Below, in pieces: positions 33,470-44,830 of a stretch of DNA of 64,000 nucleotides. The notes beneath the pieces are model-generated. The model was not told the origin of the DNA and made no database searches. It saw only the letters and a program-made list of their open reading frames with translations. The stretch covers positions 22,004,359 through 22,068,358 of the forward strand of contig CAMZMU010000107.1 in the NCBI GenBank assembly GCA_947311845.1, in the 5' to 3' direction. How positions within the stretch are numbered: position 1 is the first letter of the stretch; each line of letters opens with the position of its first letter. A program made the translations under genes and the position numbers. The stretch comes from Poa pratensis. Lineage: Eukaryota; Streptophyta; Magnoliopsida; Poales; Poaceae.

Positions 33470-34958
33470 GGCAAACCCTATGCGGCGCCCGCTAGGCCTA
33501 GCGCCGCCTGAAGACCATCTTTTTTGGGCCGGCCCAACTAATTTCGCGCACGCACACATGCATGTTGTACGCTGAATGCTCAGCTAAAAAAGGTACGTAC
33601 TTTTTCCTTTTTCTTTTCTTCTCTTTTCTTTTTTTCTTTTAAGATTTTCTTTATTTTCTTTTTTCGTTTTTCTTTTTCGTTTCTTTTTCCTTTTCTGTTT
33701 TTTATTCTGTTTTTTATTTTCTGTTTTGTTTTTGTTTCTTTTAAAATTGGAACTATTTTAAAATTTGTAAATGGTTCTATTTTTAAAATGATTCCAAATT
33801 TGAAAATGGTTCCAAATTTAAAAATGGTTCCGAATTTAAAATGTTTCCGAATTTAAAATGGTTCCAAATTTAAAAATGGTTCCAAATTTAAAAATGGTTC
33901 CGAATTTAAAATGGTTCCAAATTGAAAATGCCAAAATGGTTCCAAATTTAAAAATGGATCCGAATTTTAAATGGTTCTGAATTTTAAATGGTTCCAAATT
34001 TAAAAATGGTTCCAAATTTTAAAAATGTTCATTTTTAAAAAATGGTTCCATTTTGAAAATAGTTCCAAATTAAAAAATTGTTAATTTTTTAAAATGGTTC
34101 CATTTAAAATGGTTCCGAATTTAAAATGGTTCTGAATTTAAAATGGTTTCGAATTTAAAATGCTTCTGAATTTAAAAATGGTTCCAAATTTAAAAATGGT
34201 TCCAAATTAAAAAATGGTTCCAAATTAAAAAATGGTTCCGAATTTTAAATGGTTCCGAATTTTAAATGATTCCAAATTTAAAAATGGTTCCAATTTTAAA
34301 AATGTTCATTTTTTAAAAAATGGTTCCCGTTTGAAAATAATTCCAAATTAAAAGAATTGTTCATTTTTTAAATGGTTCCATTTTGAAAATGGTTCCAAAT
34401 TTAAAATGGTTTCATTTTGAGAATGGTTCCAATTTTAAAGTGGTTCCGAATTTAAAAAGGTTCCAATTTTGAAAATGGTTCCAAAATTGAAAATTGTTCC
34501 TTTTTTAAAATGGTTCCAATTTTGAAAATAGTTCCAAAACCGAAAGTCCAAATGGTTCGAGAGAAATTTTGTACTTTCAGATTTTTGTACTCCGTAATGA
34601 ATATTTTTTACTTCAGGTTTAATATTTTTTTTGTATTTTTGGTTTCAGTGTACATGTATTCCTGATTTTTTTGCTTTCGAGAAAATTATTTTCATACATC
34701 TTGTCTGATTACATGTCGAACGTACGAGAAATATGCCCGTGCTGAACGTGTTTTGGCACGAGCTAGGTGAATGTCTCCTGGCACGAGCGCGCGTGGAAGT
34801 GAGCTAGGTAATAGGAAAAACGGTAGCATCACGTAACGATCCAAGACACGAAGCAGTACATCAGCAGTTCACTCAAGTCATGGGCCGGCCCATCTCGGGT
34901 TTTCTTCAGGCGGTGCGAGGGTCTTGTGCCGCAAACGGGCGCTGTATAGGAGCACCCC
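33470..34958. mobile_element. AT-rich array element C, 7-bp TSD (probable MULE-type)
   Basis: Termini align as inverted repeats: left GGCAAACCCTATGCGGCGCCCG, right inverted GGGGTGCTCCTATACAGCGC+CCG. Then CGCCTGAAG and GGGCCGGCCCA appear on both sides. TGCAAGC abuts both ends (33463-33469 and 34959-34965). The inside has a pyrimidine tract (33596-33740) and about 45 degenerate units of AAATGGTTCCAAATTTAAA (33780-34550). No transposase. Confidence 0.6.
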
Positions 34959-34965
34959 TGCAAGC

Positions 34966-35631
34966 CACTCGCGTCAGGATGGACATAGACATGTAATGGG
35001 CCATGGTCGCGCACTAATGTTTCATGTGGTAATTATTTTCATTATTTTGTGCATTTGTTAGTATCTCCTTTCTTGTGTGGGTATCCGGATATTGAGATAC
35101 AATTTTATACATACCCTTTTGCACGAGCTTAACAAGTTAAATGAGCCACTTTTAAGTTAAACAAGTCAACACGAGTACATTTTGAACTTCCACGGTTCTA
35201 CGTCACCTAGCCGAGCAAACTACAACTCGTATAATGAGTTTTCTTGAGCATGACAACTTCAAGAATTGCAACGTTTCTTGAGTACGATTGCTTCATGGTG
35301 GAGCCTCACATTTGCATCCTCCCCTAGGAGCGGTTCTTCCCACCTCATGCATGTTCTCTCGTGGTGCAGTGTTTTTTTATGACAACGCGGTCACACTGGT
35401 ACAGAGCAACCATATGGATAATGGTCAAAACCCTTATCTTCAAAGCAGATATGACCCATTGTGGAGGGATCACCGACAACGGAGAAAGCTCCTTTTTTAG
35501 ACGATTCAACACAAACGTAAATAGACATACGTTCATTGCTGGTGTGAAATGGGCTACTATGATTCACGGTTTGCTTTGTAGTCACATCGGTAGTGCATTT
35601 ACAGTTTCACTTTCACTTGATGTAATGTTCA
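34966..35631. other. Intergenic, no gene seen
   Basis: No domain in the short frames at 35288-35654. Confidence 0.4.
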
Positions 35632-35824
35632 ACATGACATTATGTATATGGTGAGACAGCGACGAAAATGTGTAAAGATGACAATAAATACACACATTTC
35701 GCAGCACAATTACATATTTCACAACACTATTAGAATCACTATGTCGACAACGGCAATTTTCTTCATGGACATTGTCATCTTTACACATTTTTGTCGTTGT
35801 CTCACCATATACATAATGTCATGT
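35632..35824. mobile_element. Foldback element with ~54-bp inverted arms
   Basis: The left arm starts ACATGACATTATGTATATGG and continues TGAGACAGCGACGAAAATGT up to GATGACAAT. The right arm (ending CATAATGTCATGT at 35824) is its inverse with only a few mismatches. The loop is about 85 bases. No target duplication seen. RNA across it would form a long hairpin. Confidence 0.8.
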
Positions 35825-35899
35825 CTAGAGCCTTAATCCATAATATCTCAGTGAAAAAGATCTAATATTCTAACTTAAGAAGAACAGTAGATTTCACTA

Positions 35900-36860
35900 C
35901 ACTGCTACTCCTGGTTACCAGCACCTCCCATCTATTTTTCATTTTCTTTGAAAAATATTTTCAGCCGAGAGACTCGCTACAAAATGCACAAAATAAATTT
36001 GAGACTTCTTGCATTTGTTAAGTTGTCTTCTGTAGAAAAATGGTGGCATATGCATATTGTAGAATGGTAAGACCACCATCTACTATATGTGAAACTAATC
36101 CCTTGATCAACCCATGTTCATTCGCCTTTTTATGAGCACTGCTAGCCCATCAACCATTATAACAAAACGTAAAAGGGGTGAACCATTCCCATGTCTAACT
36201 TGTTTTGTAAGTTGAGAAATAGGGGTAGCTCAATCTGGTCATTAACCTTTACTACTACTCTTGCACTTTTAACCGATTTGATAATCTTGTCACACCACTT
36301 GTCTTCAAAGAATTTAACTTGCATCATCTGCTAGAGAAAGGTCCATCTCAGTTTAGCATTGGCTTTATGCACCCGATAACTTATTATGATAAATCTCATG
36401 TATAGCTTCGTACACTAAAACAACCCTTTACATTATATTTTTTCCTTGATGAATGCAGTCTAAATATTTGTCGTCGCTTTATGCACTATTAATCCTCGTA
36501 TGTTGGCTAGAATTTTGTTAGTGTTTTATAACTGACATTTCATAAACAGATTGGCCTGTTTTTTTATCAAATCTGAATCAAGTGCTAATTAAGGGATCTG
36601 TGAGATAAATTATCTCACAGATAACACCATCGTTTAGCCTCTCGGTATCCAGTTTCCTTGCATGAAAAGTATCTAGCGGTTCTTTCAAGTCAATTTTTAC
36701 AACCTCCTACAAACACTTGACGAAACTGAAGGTGAAAGCATCTAACAGTTCTCTCAAGTCAATTTTTACGTCCTCCTGCAAGACTTGATAAAATTGAAGC
36801 CATCGGGACCAGCCACTTTGTTGTGCTCACCTAAAAACTACTCGTGTGAGCTTCTTTGTG
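35900..36860 (-). mobile_element. Degenerate LINE reverse-transcriptase fragment
   Basis: Minus-strand pieces NKVAGPDGFNFIKSC (about 36795-36840) and SPLLRFVIMVDGLAVLIKR (about 36125-36185) match the start and mid-RT blocks (PGPDGF and SPxLFVIVMDGLAxLI) of plant LINE ORF2. Frames are shattered; boundaries approximate. Confidence 0.7.
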
Positions 36861-36979
36861 CTTAAATTTGTGTTTACAAACATGTGTCAACTTCTAATCT
36901 CACACCGCGTAATGTCCGCAGCTTGGTATCATCTACCCCACCCCCCCCGCCCTTTTTTTTTTTTTGACGGGATCATCTA

Positions 36980-37034
36980 CTCCCTTTGTTTCACAATATA
37001 AGACGTTTTGTCTTATATTACGAAATAGAGGGAG
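36980..37034. mobile_element. Minimal Stowaway MITE (55 bp)
   Basis: CTCCCTTTGTTTCACAATAT and its inverse ATATTACGAAATAGAGGGAG surround an ACGTTTTGT centre. TA flanks both ends (36978-36979, 37035-37036). Practically all palindrome. Confidence 0.8.
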
Positions 37035-37195
37035 TACTTTTTAGAACACGGGAATGCTGACGAATAAAGAATGCTGCTAGTTAGAATTGTTGTCCGAGAG
37101 GATGTCCTAGAGAAAAGGGGGACCAAAAATAGAAGAAGAAAAAAAGACGTACATAAAGAGCAAAAAAAATGTGGTCCGAAAATAGCAAAACATTG

Positions 37196-37267
37196 TTCCG
37201 TCGCCGGAACTTGAACCCGGTCTCTCGGGTGAGAGCCGAGTATCCTAACCACCTAGACTACGACGAA
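37196..37267 (-). tRNA. tRNA-Glu (CTC)-like, possibly a pseudo-tRNA
   Basis: The minus strand folds as a cloverleaf. Acceptor TTCGTCG pairs with CGACGGA. The D arm is GTCTAGGTGGTTAGGAT. The anticodon arm CTCGG-CTCTCAC-CCGAG has anticodon CTC (Glu). The T arm is CCGGG-TTCAAGT-TCCGG. It is 72 bases; compared with the usual plant tRNA-Glu one C seems missing between the anticodon and T arms (variable loop AGA). One acceptor pair and one T-stem pair are G-T. Function is therefore uncertain. Confidence 0.75.
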
Positions 37268-38086
37268 TAATTGACTGAGAACAAAAATATAAGTACTTGT
37301 AAGATACACAAACTCCGGAAATCATCAGATCGATCAGTTATTTGATACATACAGTTCTTCCATTAACCAAAAGTCTTCTGTATGCAATTTCGCCTGAATA
37401 GTTCAAAAACAGCCATCGCCCTTTGACACGCAAAAACATCGGTGACTGACTGGAGAAGACGCCGGGCACGCAGGTGCAGTCTGACGAAGGAAACGGATCC
37501 AGAGCAGCACGCCGCTCATATCTTGACCCGATCGATCCACACATGCACGCATCTTCCATCCTCACACAAATTGCTAAAGCCAAGGAGGATGCCATGACTC
37601 CACCCCTCCCCTGATTGAACACTTGCCAAGGCACGCAGATTTCTAGGCAGATCATGCATGCACTTTCATCTGTTGAAGATAGGGGCTGTTCCTCCAGTAC
37701 GCTTCGACCTCCAAGTCTCTGCTAGTACTTGATGCTACTGAATTCCAAAACGAGACTTTGAGCTGTTGTTCATCCTCTGATTGAGTCTGACCATGATCGG
37801 TCGACTCGCCCCTGACTTGCAGTGTGCATGCTGTATCTCGTGGTGCCCCTGATTAATTAGTACGGAATGACCAACACACATTTGTTGCACAAGTTCATGT
37901 TCAGGAACTACAGATGAATATCACTCGGGTGCCCAATGTCAGGTGTAGAGATATCAGCTGTCCATTTGATGTGCTGGTGCAATCCAGTTCGCATAGTTTA
38001 AACAGGGATCTCCATATGGTCAGATGTTTAGTTTTGCACTTTAAGCTGCAGCTCTGTTTGAGTGGCCAAAGAAACAGGCGTTTGCT
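37268..38086. other. Intergenic, no gene seen
   Basis: No recognised coding or repeat structure. The short frame at 37338-37655 (minus) has no domain. Confidence 0.4.
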
Positions 38087-38526
38087 TAAACCTCTTTGTT
38101 TGCTTCTCAAATAGTAAGCGAAAAAATCTGAAAGAAGTCTGTTTTCAAGCTAGGTGTTATTTTTTCTGTTCGGATTTAGTTCACGCATACGACGGCATAA
38201 AGATTAGGGTGGAAGATGGGGGTGCGCAGACAATCGAAGCAGCCGGTATATAAGTCCATCGAGACGCCCGTATTTCATCTGGACTTTGGAACCCCGTCAT
38301 TTATGCACCTACGTGCATAGACAAAGGGGCCAAACGACGTCATCTGCATAGCTTGACTTGCCTCGACTGCTTTCACAAAGCCAGGCCAGGCCCCTTCCTT
38401 CAGTAGTACTCCCTCCGTTTTTTCGCACTAATGGAGGACATGAATTCTGGGCAAATTATATATGTTACAGTCTATTAAAAAAAGGACTTCTAATAAGAAA
38501 TTGTTCTGCTAAAGAATAGGCTCGCT

Positions 38527-38535
38527 TATAAATAG
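38527..38535 (+). promoter_or_regulatory. TATA box before small ORF, copy 1
   Basis: TATAAATAG, 54-62 bases before the ATG at 38589. Conserved in copy 2 (CTATAAATAG near 39449). Confidence 0.5.
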
Positions 38536-38588
38536 AAACTTCAGCGCACTCTCTATTTTGCGGGACAAGAAAGAAAGAGTCAAAAGCC

Positions 38589-38720
38589 ATGGATATCGCT
38601 GCAAGACTTGAAATCATTCCTTGCAAAATTCAAGATATAGGAAACAATAGGCTCCAACTAAAGGAAAGACTAGGTGGCATCTCGTGGCCTATGTTTCTGT
38701 TTCCGTCAATCCAATTATAA
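38589..38720 (+). CDS. Small ORF of unknown function, 43 codons (copy 1)
   Basis: ATG in good context (AAGCCATGG). The peptide starts MDIAARLEIIPCKIQDIGNN and ends FPSIQL. I do not recognise it; there is no signal peptide or domain. The N-terminal 38 residues are shared with copy 2 at 39512 with a few substitutions (C to Y, KER to EES, W to C). It could be a small protein, a first exon of a larger gene, or chance reading of duplicated DNA. Confidence 0.4.
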   Translation: MDIAARLEIIPCKIQDIGNNRLQLKERLGGISWPMFLFPSIQL

Positions 38721-39511
38721 TATGTTTTAGATATTACTATATGGACTACATACAGACTAAAATAAGTGTATATACACACTAAAACACGTCTTATATATAG
38801 GAACGGAGGGAGTAGTTATGTATATGCGTTGAAGCAGTAGCGTTGTGCAGCACTCAAGCAGGTGCGAGGAAGATCGAAAGTACAAAAACGGATGAAACAC
38901 GAGAACACCGGGGAAGATGATAAAGAAGGAGTAGGGAAAATGATAAAGCAAACCGAACTTTCTTTGCCCTCCGACCTCGTCGCCACGCCACATCTTTGTT
39001 TAAACCTCTTTGTTTGCTTCTCAAATAGTAAGCGAAAAAATCTGAAAGAAGTCTGTTTTCACTGCCAAAAAAAAGCTAGGTGTTATTTTTTCTGTTCGGA
39101 TTTAGTTCACGCATACGGTGGAAGATGGCGTGCGCAGACAATCGAAGCAGCCGGTATTATGTCCATCTACACGCCCGTAGTTCATCTGGACTTTGATACC
39201 CCGTCATTTATGCACCTACGTGCATAGATAAAGGGGCCAAAGACGTTATCTGCATAGCTTGACTTGCCTCAACCGCTTTCACAAAGCTAGGCACTTGCAG
39301 GGTCGCGCCAGACCCCTTCCTTCTCTAGTACTCCCTCTGTTTTTCGCACTAATGGAGAGCATGAATTCTAGGGAAATTACGTATGTTACAATCTATTAAA
39401 AAAAAGGACTTCTAATAAGAAATTGTTCTGCTAAAGTATAGGATCGCCTATAAATAGAAGCTTCGGCGCACTCTCTGTTTTGCGGGACAAAAAAGAAAAG
39501 AGTCAAAAGCC

Positions 39512-39715
39512 ATGGATATCGCTGCAAGACTTGAAATCATTCCTTACAAAATTCAAGATATAGGAAACAATAGGCTCCAACTAGAGGAAAGCCTAGGTGG
39601 CATCTCGTGTCCTATGTTTCTGTTTTCCGTCAATCCAATTATAAGATGTTTTAGATATTATACTATGTTTTTTTTCGAAAGAGATATTATACTATGTGGA
39701 CCACATATGGACTAA
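39512..39715 (+). CDS. Small ORF of unknown function, 67 codons (copy 2)
   Basis: Starts MDIAARLEIIPYKIQDIGNN. An extra T in a T-run (CTGTTTTCCG instead of CTGTTTCCG) shifts the frame after MFLF, so the tail differs from copy 1 and runs through the micro-insertion at 39668 (...TMFFFERDI). The tail is therefore unlikely to be selected. Function unknown. Confidence 0.35.
   Translation: MDIAARLEIIPYKIQDIGNNRLQLEESLGGISCPMFLFSVNPIIRCFRYYTMFFFERDIILCGPHMD
39668..39681 (-). mobile_element. 14-bp micro-retroposition, 15-bp TSD
   Basis: TTTTTTTTCGAAAG sits between two copies of AGATATTATACTATG (39653-39667 and 39682-39696). The duplicated copy 1 lacks it and has a single, slightly diverged site. 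Reads as a minus-strand poly(A) end of a 5'-truncated LINE/SINE. Confidence 0.75.
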
Positions 39716-40049
39716 AATAAGTGAATATACACACTAAAACACGTTTAGATGCATATAAATCTGATCAAACTAAGTATTTAGGAACATAGGGAGTAGTTAT
39801 GTATATGCACTGAAGCAGTAGCACTGTGCAACTGGGAAAGTCCGACACGCGGTGAGAGGAAGATCGAAAGTACAAAAACGGATGAAACACGCGAACATCG
39901 GGGAAGAAGATAAAAGAAGGAGCGGGGAAATGTTAAAGCAAACCGAACTTTCTTTGCTCTCTGACCTCGTCGCCGCGCCACATCATTTATTTCGGTCGTA
40001 TAAAAAAGGCCAGGCCAAGCAATGCCGCCCCTTGTCTAACTTCAACCCT

Positions 40050-40374
40050 TAGGAGCGGACTGCGTTCGATGATGTCAAATCGTGGTGGGATCTTATTCTC
40101 CATGGTCATCATAGGAGGAGGAATGGCTTCGTTTTGTGGGAGATCTGGAACGAACAGAATGTGAGGGTTTTCAAAAATGTTAGGACAACTCCTTTCATCA
40201 TTTTTGCTCGCATCAAGTTGTAGGCGAAAACTTGGGTTTATGGAGGAGCAAAAAACTTTGGCTCTTTTACTTCCGTGAGTGGTGGTATTCGCCTTCTAAG
40301 CTAAACCCTTGTACTATGACAGTTTCTTATTCAAAGAATTAAGGCAAGTCTTTTGTCTTTCTTAAAGAAAAGTA
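40050..40374 (+). mobile_element. LINE 3' end fragment
   Basis: Plus-strand frames read WWDLILHGHHRRRNGFVLWE then IWNEQNVRVFKNV, the C-terminal tail after the zf-RVT domain. A 3' UTR follows and ends AAGGCAAGTCTTTTGTCTTT with an A-rich tail, like the LINE at 9379. Confidence 0.8.
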
Positions 40375-41270
40375 AGATAAATCTGTTAGTTCAATTTGGC
40401 AATGCTTGCTACAGTTACTTTAAAATATAGAAAAACAGTTCTGTGTGTTGACGTGGATCCTTGCGCATTCTTTGTTCCCATTGCTTCGTTTTGGCATATA
40501 AGCAAAAGTCATTCTGAAAGTTTAAGTAGAGACTGCCAATACTAGCGGACTGCACTTTTCTTTTACTAAATATATAAATGTGGAAGTAGATAATAATCTC
40601 GTTAAAGAAGGGTGAATAAGGAAACTATGATAATAGTAAACAATGCTATTTTTATAAAAATGATTGCACTAGGTCATTTTAAATCAAATGTTTTGTCACT
40701 TGACGATTATTAGAGTTCACTTTTATTCTCCAAACTCCAATACCAAACATTTTGACCTTTAACTATTGATAAAAATAGATGCAGGATTTTACATCAGGTT
40801 AAGATGTAACATTAATGATGGTGGCGATGGCTTCGTACACTTGCAGCATAGTTCATAGATAAATATTTGTAAAGAAAACATGTGGTGATAAAAATATCAT
40901 ATAATGTTGAGGAAAAGAAGAGAATCGGGAAATTATAAAAGGTAATAGACAAAAGTATTGCCAAAGAAAAAAAATCAAAAAATGCTATAATATATAGAAC
41001 TTGAAAAAATAAAAGTAATTTAAGCTGCCGAGGGAATTCGAGGGAACTTATGCATATTTTGGGGGCATCAATGCAAATCCATTTGTATTCTAACTTTCTT
41101 AAATGCACCTAAATTTCTGTAAGTTTTCACAAGTTTATTTTCCCTAAAATAGTGTTGCAAATTTTCTCTAATACTTAAATTTTCGTATTTTTAAAATTTT
41201 CTAAATGTTCTAATATGTTTGAATAACATTGTTTTGTTTTAACCCGTAAATATTGGGGCATGTTGTTCTC
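40375..41270. other. Intergenic, AT-rich
   Basis: No supported feature. Confidence 0.4.
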
Positions 41271-41271
41271 C

Positions 41272-43007
41272 CTGTTGAAGGGACAAGGATGTCGCCTAGA
41301 GGGGGGGGGGGGGGGGGGGTGAATAGGCTCTTAAAACTTTTCCGGTTTAGCCTTGATAATTGCGGAATAAAACTAGGTGTTTAAATTAACAAGCCAACAA
41401 CCTAAATATACTAGGCTCTGTGCACCAACAACTTATGCTAAGCAAGACAAGCAACAAAGTGATTGCAATAGAATACTTCAAGCACGAAGGCTATCACAAT
41501 GTAAAGTGCATAAGTAAAGAGCTCGGGTATAGAGATAACCGAGCCACACGGAGACGATGATGTATTTCTGAGTTCCTCCTTTTTAGGGGAGTACGTATCG
41601 TTGGAGAGGTGTGAGGCACCACAAAGGTCGATCTAAACGCCACAAAGGCTCACCCTATTCTCCGATGAACCTCACCACAAAGGATTGATTCACCTTCCAC
41701 TATCGGAATCCTTCAAGGCGGAATCCGGAGCCTTTACAACGACAATCCGAGGCAGAACCCACAATTGGATTGGGGGCTCCCGAACGGCTACAAGTGACCA
41801 CAAAGGTCTCAACCACCACAAAGGCGTCTAGGGTCCAAAGACCCAAGAGTAACAAGCTCACAAACTTTCAACTTCCACGAATCCTCGTGGAGAGCACAAA
41901 CCGATGCACTAAGCAATGGCAAGAGCACAAGTGCTCAAATCCTTCACTCTCAAATTCCAACAAAGCAACAAATGCTTATGGTGGAATAAGAGAGGAAGAA
42001 CAATGGAGGAGAAACGCCAAGAACTCCAAGATCAAGATCAACTAGGTTCCCCTCACTTAGAGGAGGAATGAATTGGTGGAAATGTAGATCTAGATCTCCT
42101 CTCACTTTCCCTCAAAGATATGCAAGAATCATGGGAGGGATTGAGAGGAAGGCAAGCTTTTACAAAGGTCAACAAAGGAGGAGAGAGAGAGGAAAAACGT
42201 GCTCAAGAGGTTAGAGAACCAATGTGGAAGAAAGCCCCTTAAAAAGGTTCCCTCAAAAAAATGCCCGTTGGGCAGTGCAGGGAGGCCGGCTTCCCATGCA
42301 CTGCTCTGCGGCACAGAGAGCCCGGCCTGGACGCCGGGTAGCGGCCCGAGACAGCCGGCCTGGGGGCTGGCCACCCAGCCGACGCGCCCGGCCTGGGAGC
42401 CGGCCAGGCCGGCTGGCCACCCAGAACCCGAAATTGTAACACCCATAACTTTTGCGAGAAAACTTCAAATGGGATGAAACCAATTTTGTTGGAAATATTA
42501 AGAACCATAAATAGAGTTAAGTTGTCACACATGGGAAGGTGTGAAACTTTCCTTAGGGATAAATCGATAATATTTCCAACACGAAAACGCAATAAGTTTT
42601 TCATCCGGACTCCGTTTTCTATGATCTTGGGCTTGCTCCGAAGATAATCACAAGCACTACAAGATCATGCATATACACATCATAGTCCATCATGTGAGGA
42701 GGATGACACAAGAGGAGAGTTTGACCTCTCCACAAGAGACGAACCGGTAAAACCTCCAACATCAAAAACACCACAAGATATTCAAATGAAATCCGTTTTT
42801 GATGAACTAGAGCTTGGTATGGAGATGAACACAAGCTCTAAATTCTCACATGGATAAAAGCCAAATAAAAACCAAGAAAGATGATATGCCAAATATGCAA
42901 AGGTTTGAGCTCTCCACAAAGATGCGATCAAGTTACTCACTTGAGAGCCCCTATTGATAGTACGCCGTCTATCCTATAACCCGGTCTCCCACCAACACCA
43001 CGAGACC
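41272..43007. mobile_element. Older repeat element, left part (split)
   Basis: Begins near TGTTGAAGGGACAAGGATGT, followed by a poly-G tract and GTGAATAGGCTCTTAAAAC, a start common in cereal repeats. There are many ACCACAAAGG words and a CCGGCC-rich patch (42280-42425). Interrupted at 43007 by the gypsy-like element. Family not determined. Confidence 0.45.
41301..41319 (+). repeat. Poly-G tract
   Basis: Nineteen consecutive G; length may be inexact in the assembly. Confidence 0.9.
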
Positions 43008-44214
43008 TGTCGTCGTATTGAACAACAGATGCCTAAGGGTAGGCTTAAGTTTGGGGCCGATGGACGCTAGAGGATTCGGGGAGGGATAGCGCGCTAAGGA
43101 GCGCACACGGAAGAACAGACGAACACAAGGATTTACCCTGCTCCGGGACTCTTGTGAGAGATAAAACCCCTATTGCAGCATCTAGCCTACTCTGTGTATT
43201 TTCCCTCTGTATACGATTTGTACAAGCGCTCCATGAGCTGAGCAAAGATTGCCTCTCAGAGGTCTTGGGGGAGAAATGAGCCCAAGGGGCTAAAGAGCCC
43301 GTCCTGGGAGCGTTCCCCCTGGTGCCCTTTATATAGAGAGAGCCCAGGGGACAAGGGATGGCCCGCAGGCACTATGCATACACTGTAACTGAGATGACTA
43401 CTGGGGTCTTGTCCGCACTGTTGCATATGTCATCACTTGTACTCTTGTCACGTCTGTGCCACTGTGGCCATGCCACCATCTTTGTCTTGTTCCTGCTTGG
43501 TCAACTTGTGGCTGTACCAGGTACGAGCTGGGGGCGTCCCAGTACCTGGTTGTGCTGGGTGCCGGGAGCTGGATGTGGCGTGTTGGAGAAGATGCAGTAG
43601 CCGACGTGGAAGTAGCGCTCCTGGTGGTTGATGCCGAGGTACGGAGAAATCTCGGCCCTAGCAGTAGCCGACGTGGAAGTAGCGCTCCTGGTGGTTGACG
43701 CGTGCTGGAGGCGACGGCCCGCCACGAGGCTTACCTCGGTCTGTCAGGGGAGAGAAGGTCCTGGCCCAGCCGAGACGAGGCAATCTCGGCCTGCCCGATG
43801 TTGGGAGGTGTCGGCCTGCCCGAGACTGGGAGGTCTCGGCCCACCGAAGCTGGGAGATGTCGGCCTGCCCGAGACTGGGAGAAGCTGGGCCCAATCCGAG
43901 GTAAGGAGAGCTCGGTCCATCTGGGGCTGGAGGAAGGCTCGGTCCAGCCGAGCTGCTGGAGCCTCGGCCCAGCCGAGTGGAGGAAGCCTTGGCCCAGCCG
44001 AGATGCGGAGTGCCTGTCCAGCCGAGGCTGGGGAATGTCGGCCCAGCCGAGGTAACTGGATCTCGGTCCAGCCGAGATAGTTGCTGGATGATTCGGTCCA
44101 GTCTGCCTTTTTTTCCCTTTTTCTTTATCCTTTACATATTTATTTCCTGCTCCTTTCTCCTGGCGACCCAACAAGACCAGCAACTATGGGGTACTCGGGG
44201 TTACATCCCCGACA
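43008..44214 (-). repeat. 3' LTR
   Basis: TG..CA ends; minus-strand TATATAAAG near 43331 could be the LTR TATA box. A 38-bp patch at 43661-43698 repeats 43594-43631 and replaces the sequence present in the other LTR. Confidence 0.85.
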
Positions 44215-44279
44215 TTAGTCCCCAAGGCTGTGGGGGACTCGCAGAGTCACGCACAGTCTTACAAAAACAAATTAAAATA

Positions 44280-44830
44280 ACAGAACCTTCATATAAATAA
44301 CAATTTGCCTGCACGGGCAGCATTGTTTTTCATCTTGCCCATACGAGTACATTCGACATATAGCCTGCATGGGCATTTGTCATATACTGATGTCCTTGCC
44401 GACATTGGCAAGTATGACTCATTGCCTGCTTAGGCGCTGCCATATGTCGGTTCTTAGCCACCTTGGGCATTTATCAAAGACGCATGTCGCCAGCATTAGC
44501 TGGACCGACATATAGCCTGCATGGGCTTCATCATATGTCGGTTTTTGCCACTTTGGGCGTTTACCAAGTCGGATGTCAACAGCCTGAGCTGGATTGACAT
44601 ATTGCCTGCTTGGGCATATTTCATATGTCGGTTTTTGCCACTCTGGGCGTTTTACCGACATCACATGTCATCAGCCTGAGCTGAATTGACATAGGCATAT
44701 CTCATATGTCGGTTTTTAGCCATTTTGGGCGTTTTACCGACATCAGATGTCATCAGCCTGAGCTGAATTGACATAGGCATATCTCATATGTCGGTTTTTG
44801 CCACTTTGGGCGTTTACCGCACAGATATGT
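44280..44830. repeat. Core tandem array 1
   Basis: About five units of roughly 100 bases around CATATGTCGGTTTTTGCCAC + TTTGGGCGTTTACCGACATC, with TGACATA and GCCTGCATGGGC words. Confidence 0.8.

Larger units (their letters stand above)
38409..38812. mobile_element. Stowaway-ended block carrying a small ORF (copy 1)
   Basis: CTCCCTCCGTT at the left and GGAACGGAGGGAG at the right, each abutted by TA. The right half resembles ordinary Stowaway DNA (CTAAAACACGTCTTATATAT). The left and middle hold a TATA box and an ORF not usual for these MITEs. Confidence 0.55.
38087..38993 (+). repeat. Tandem duplication, copy 1 (~0.9 kb)
   Basis: Runs from TTAAACCTCTTTGTTTGCTT to CGTCGCCACGCCACATC and is matched nearly base for base by 38999-39984. 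Contains a Stowaway-bounded block with TATA and a small ORF. Confidence 0.9.
39331..39793. mobile_element. Stowaway-ended block carrying a small ORF (copy 2)
   Basis: CTCCCTCTGTT left and GGAACATAGGGAG right with TA on both sides. It is more decayed at the right TIR than copy 1. Confidence 0.5.
38999..39984 (+). repeat. Tandem duplication, copy 2 (~1 kb)
   Basis: Same order of sequence as 38087-38993. Differences include loss of a CGACGGCATAAAGATTAGG-type stretch, gain of CTGCCAAAAAAA near 39061, and a 14-bp micro-insertion with target duplication at 39668. Confidence 0.9.
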
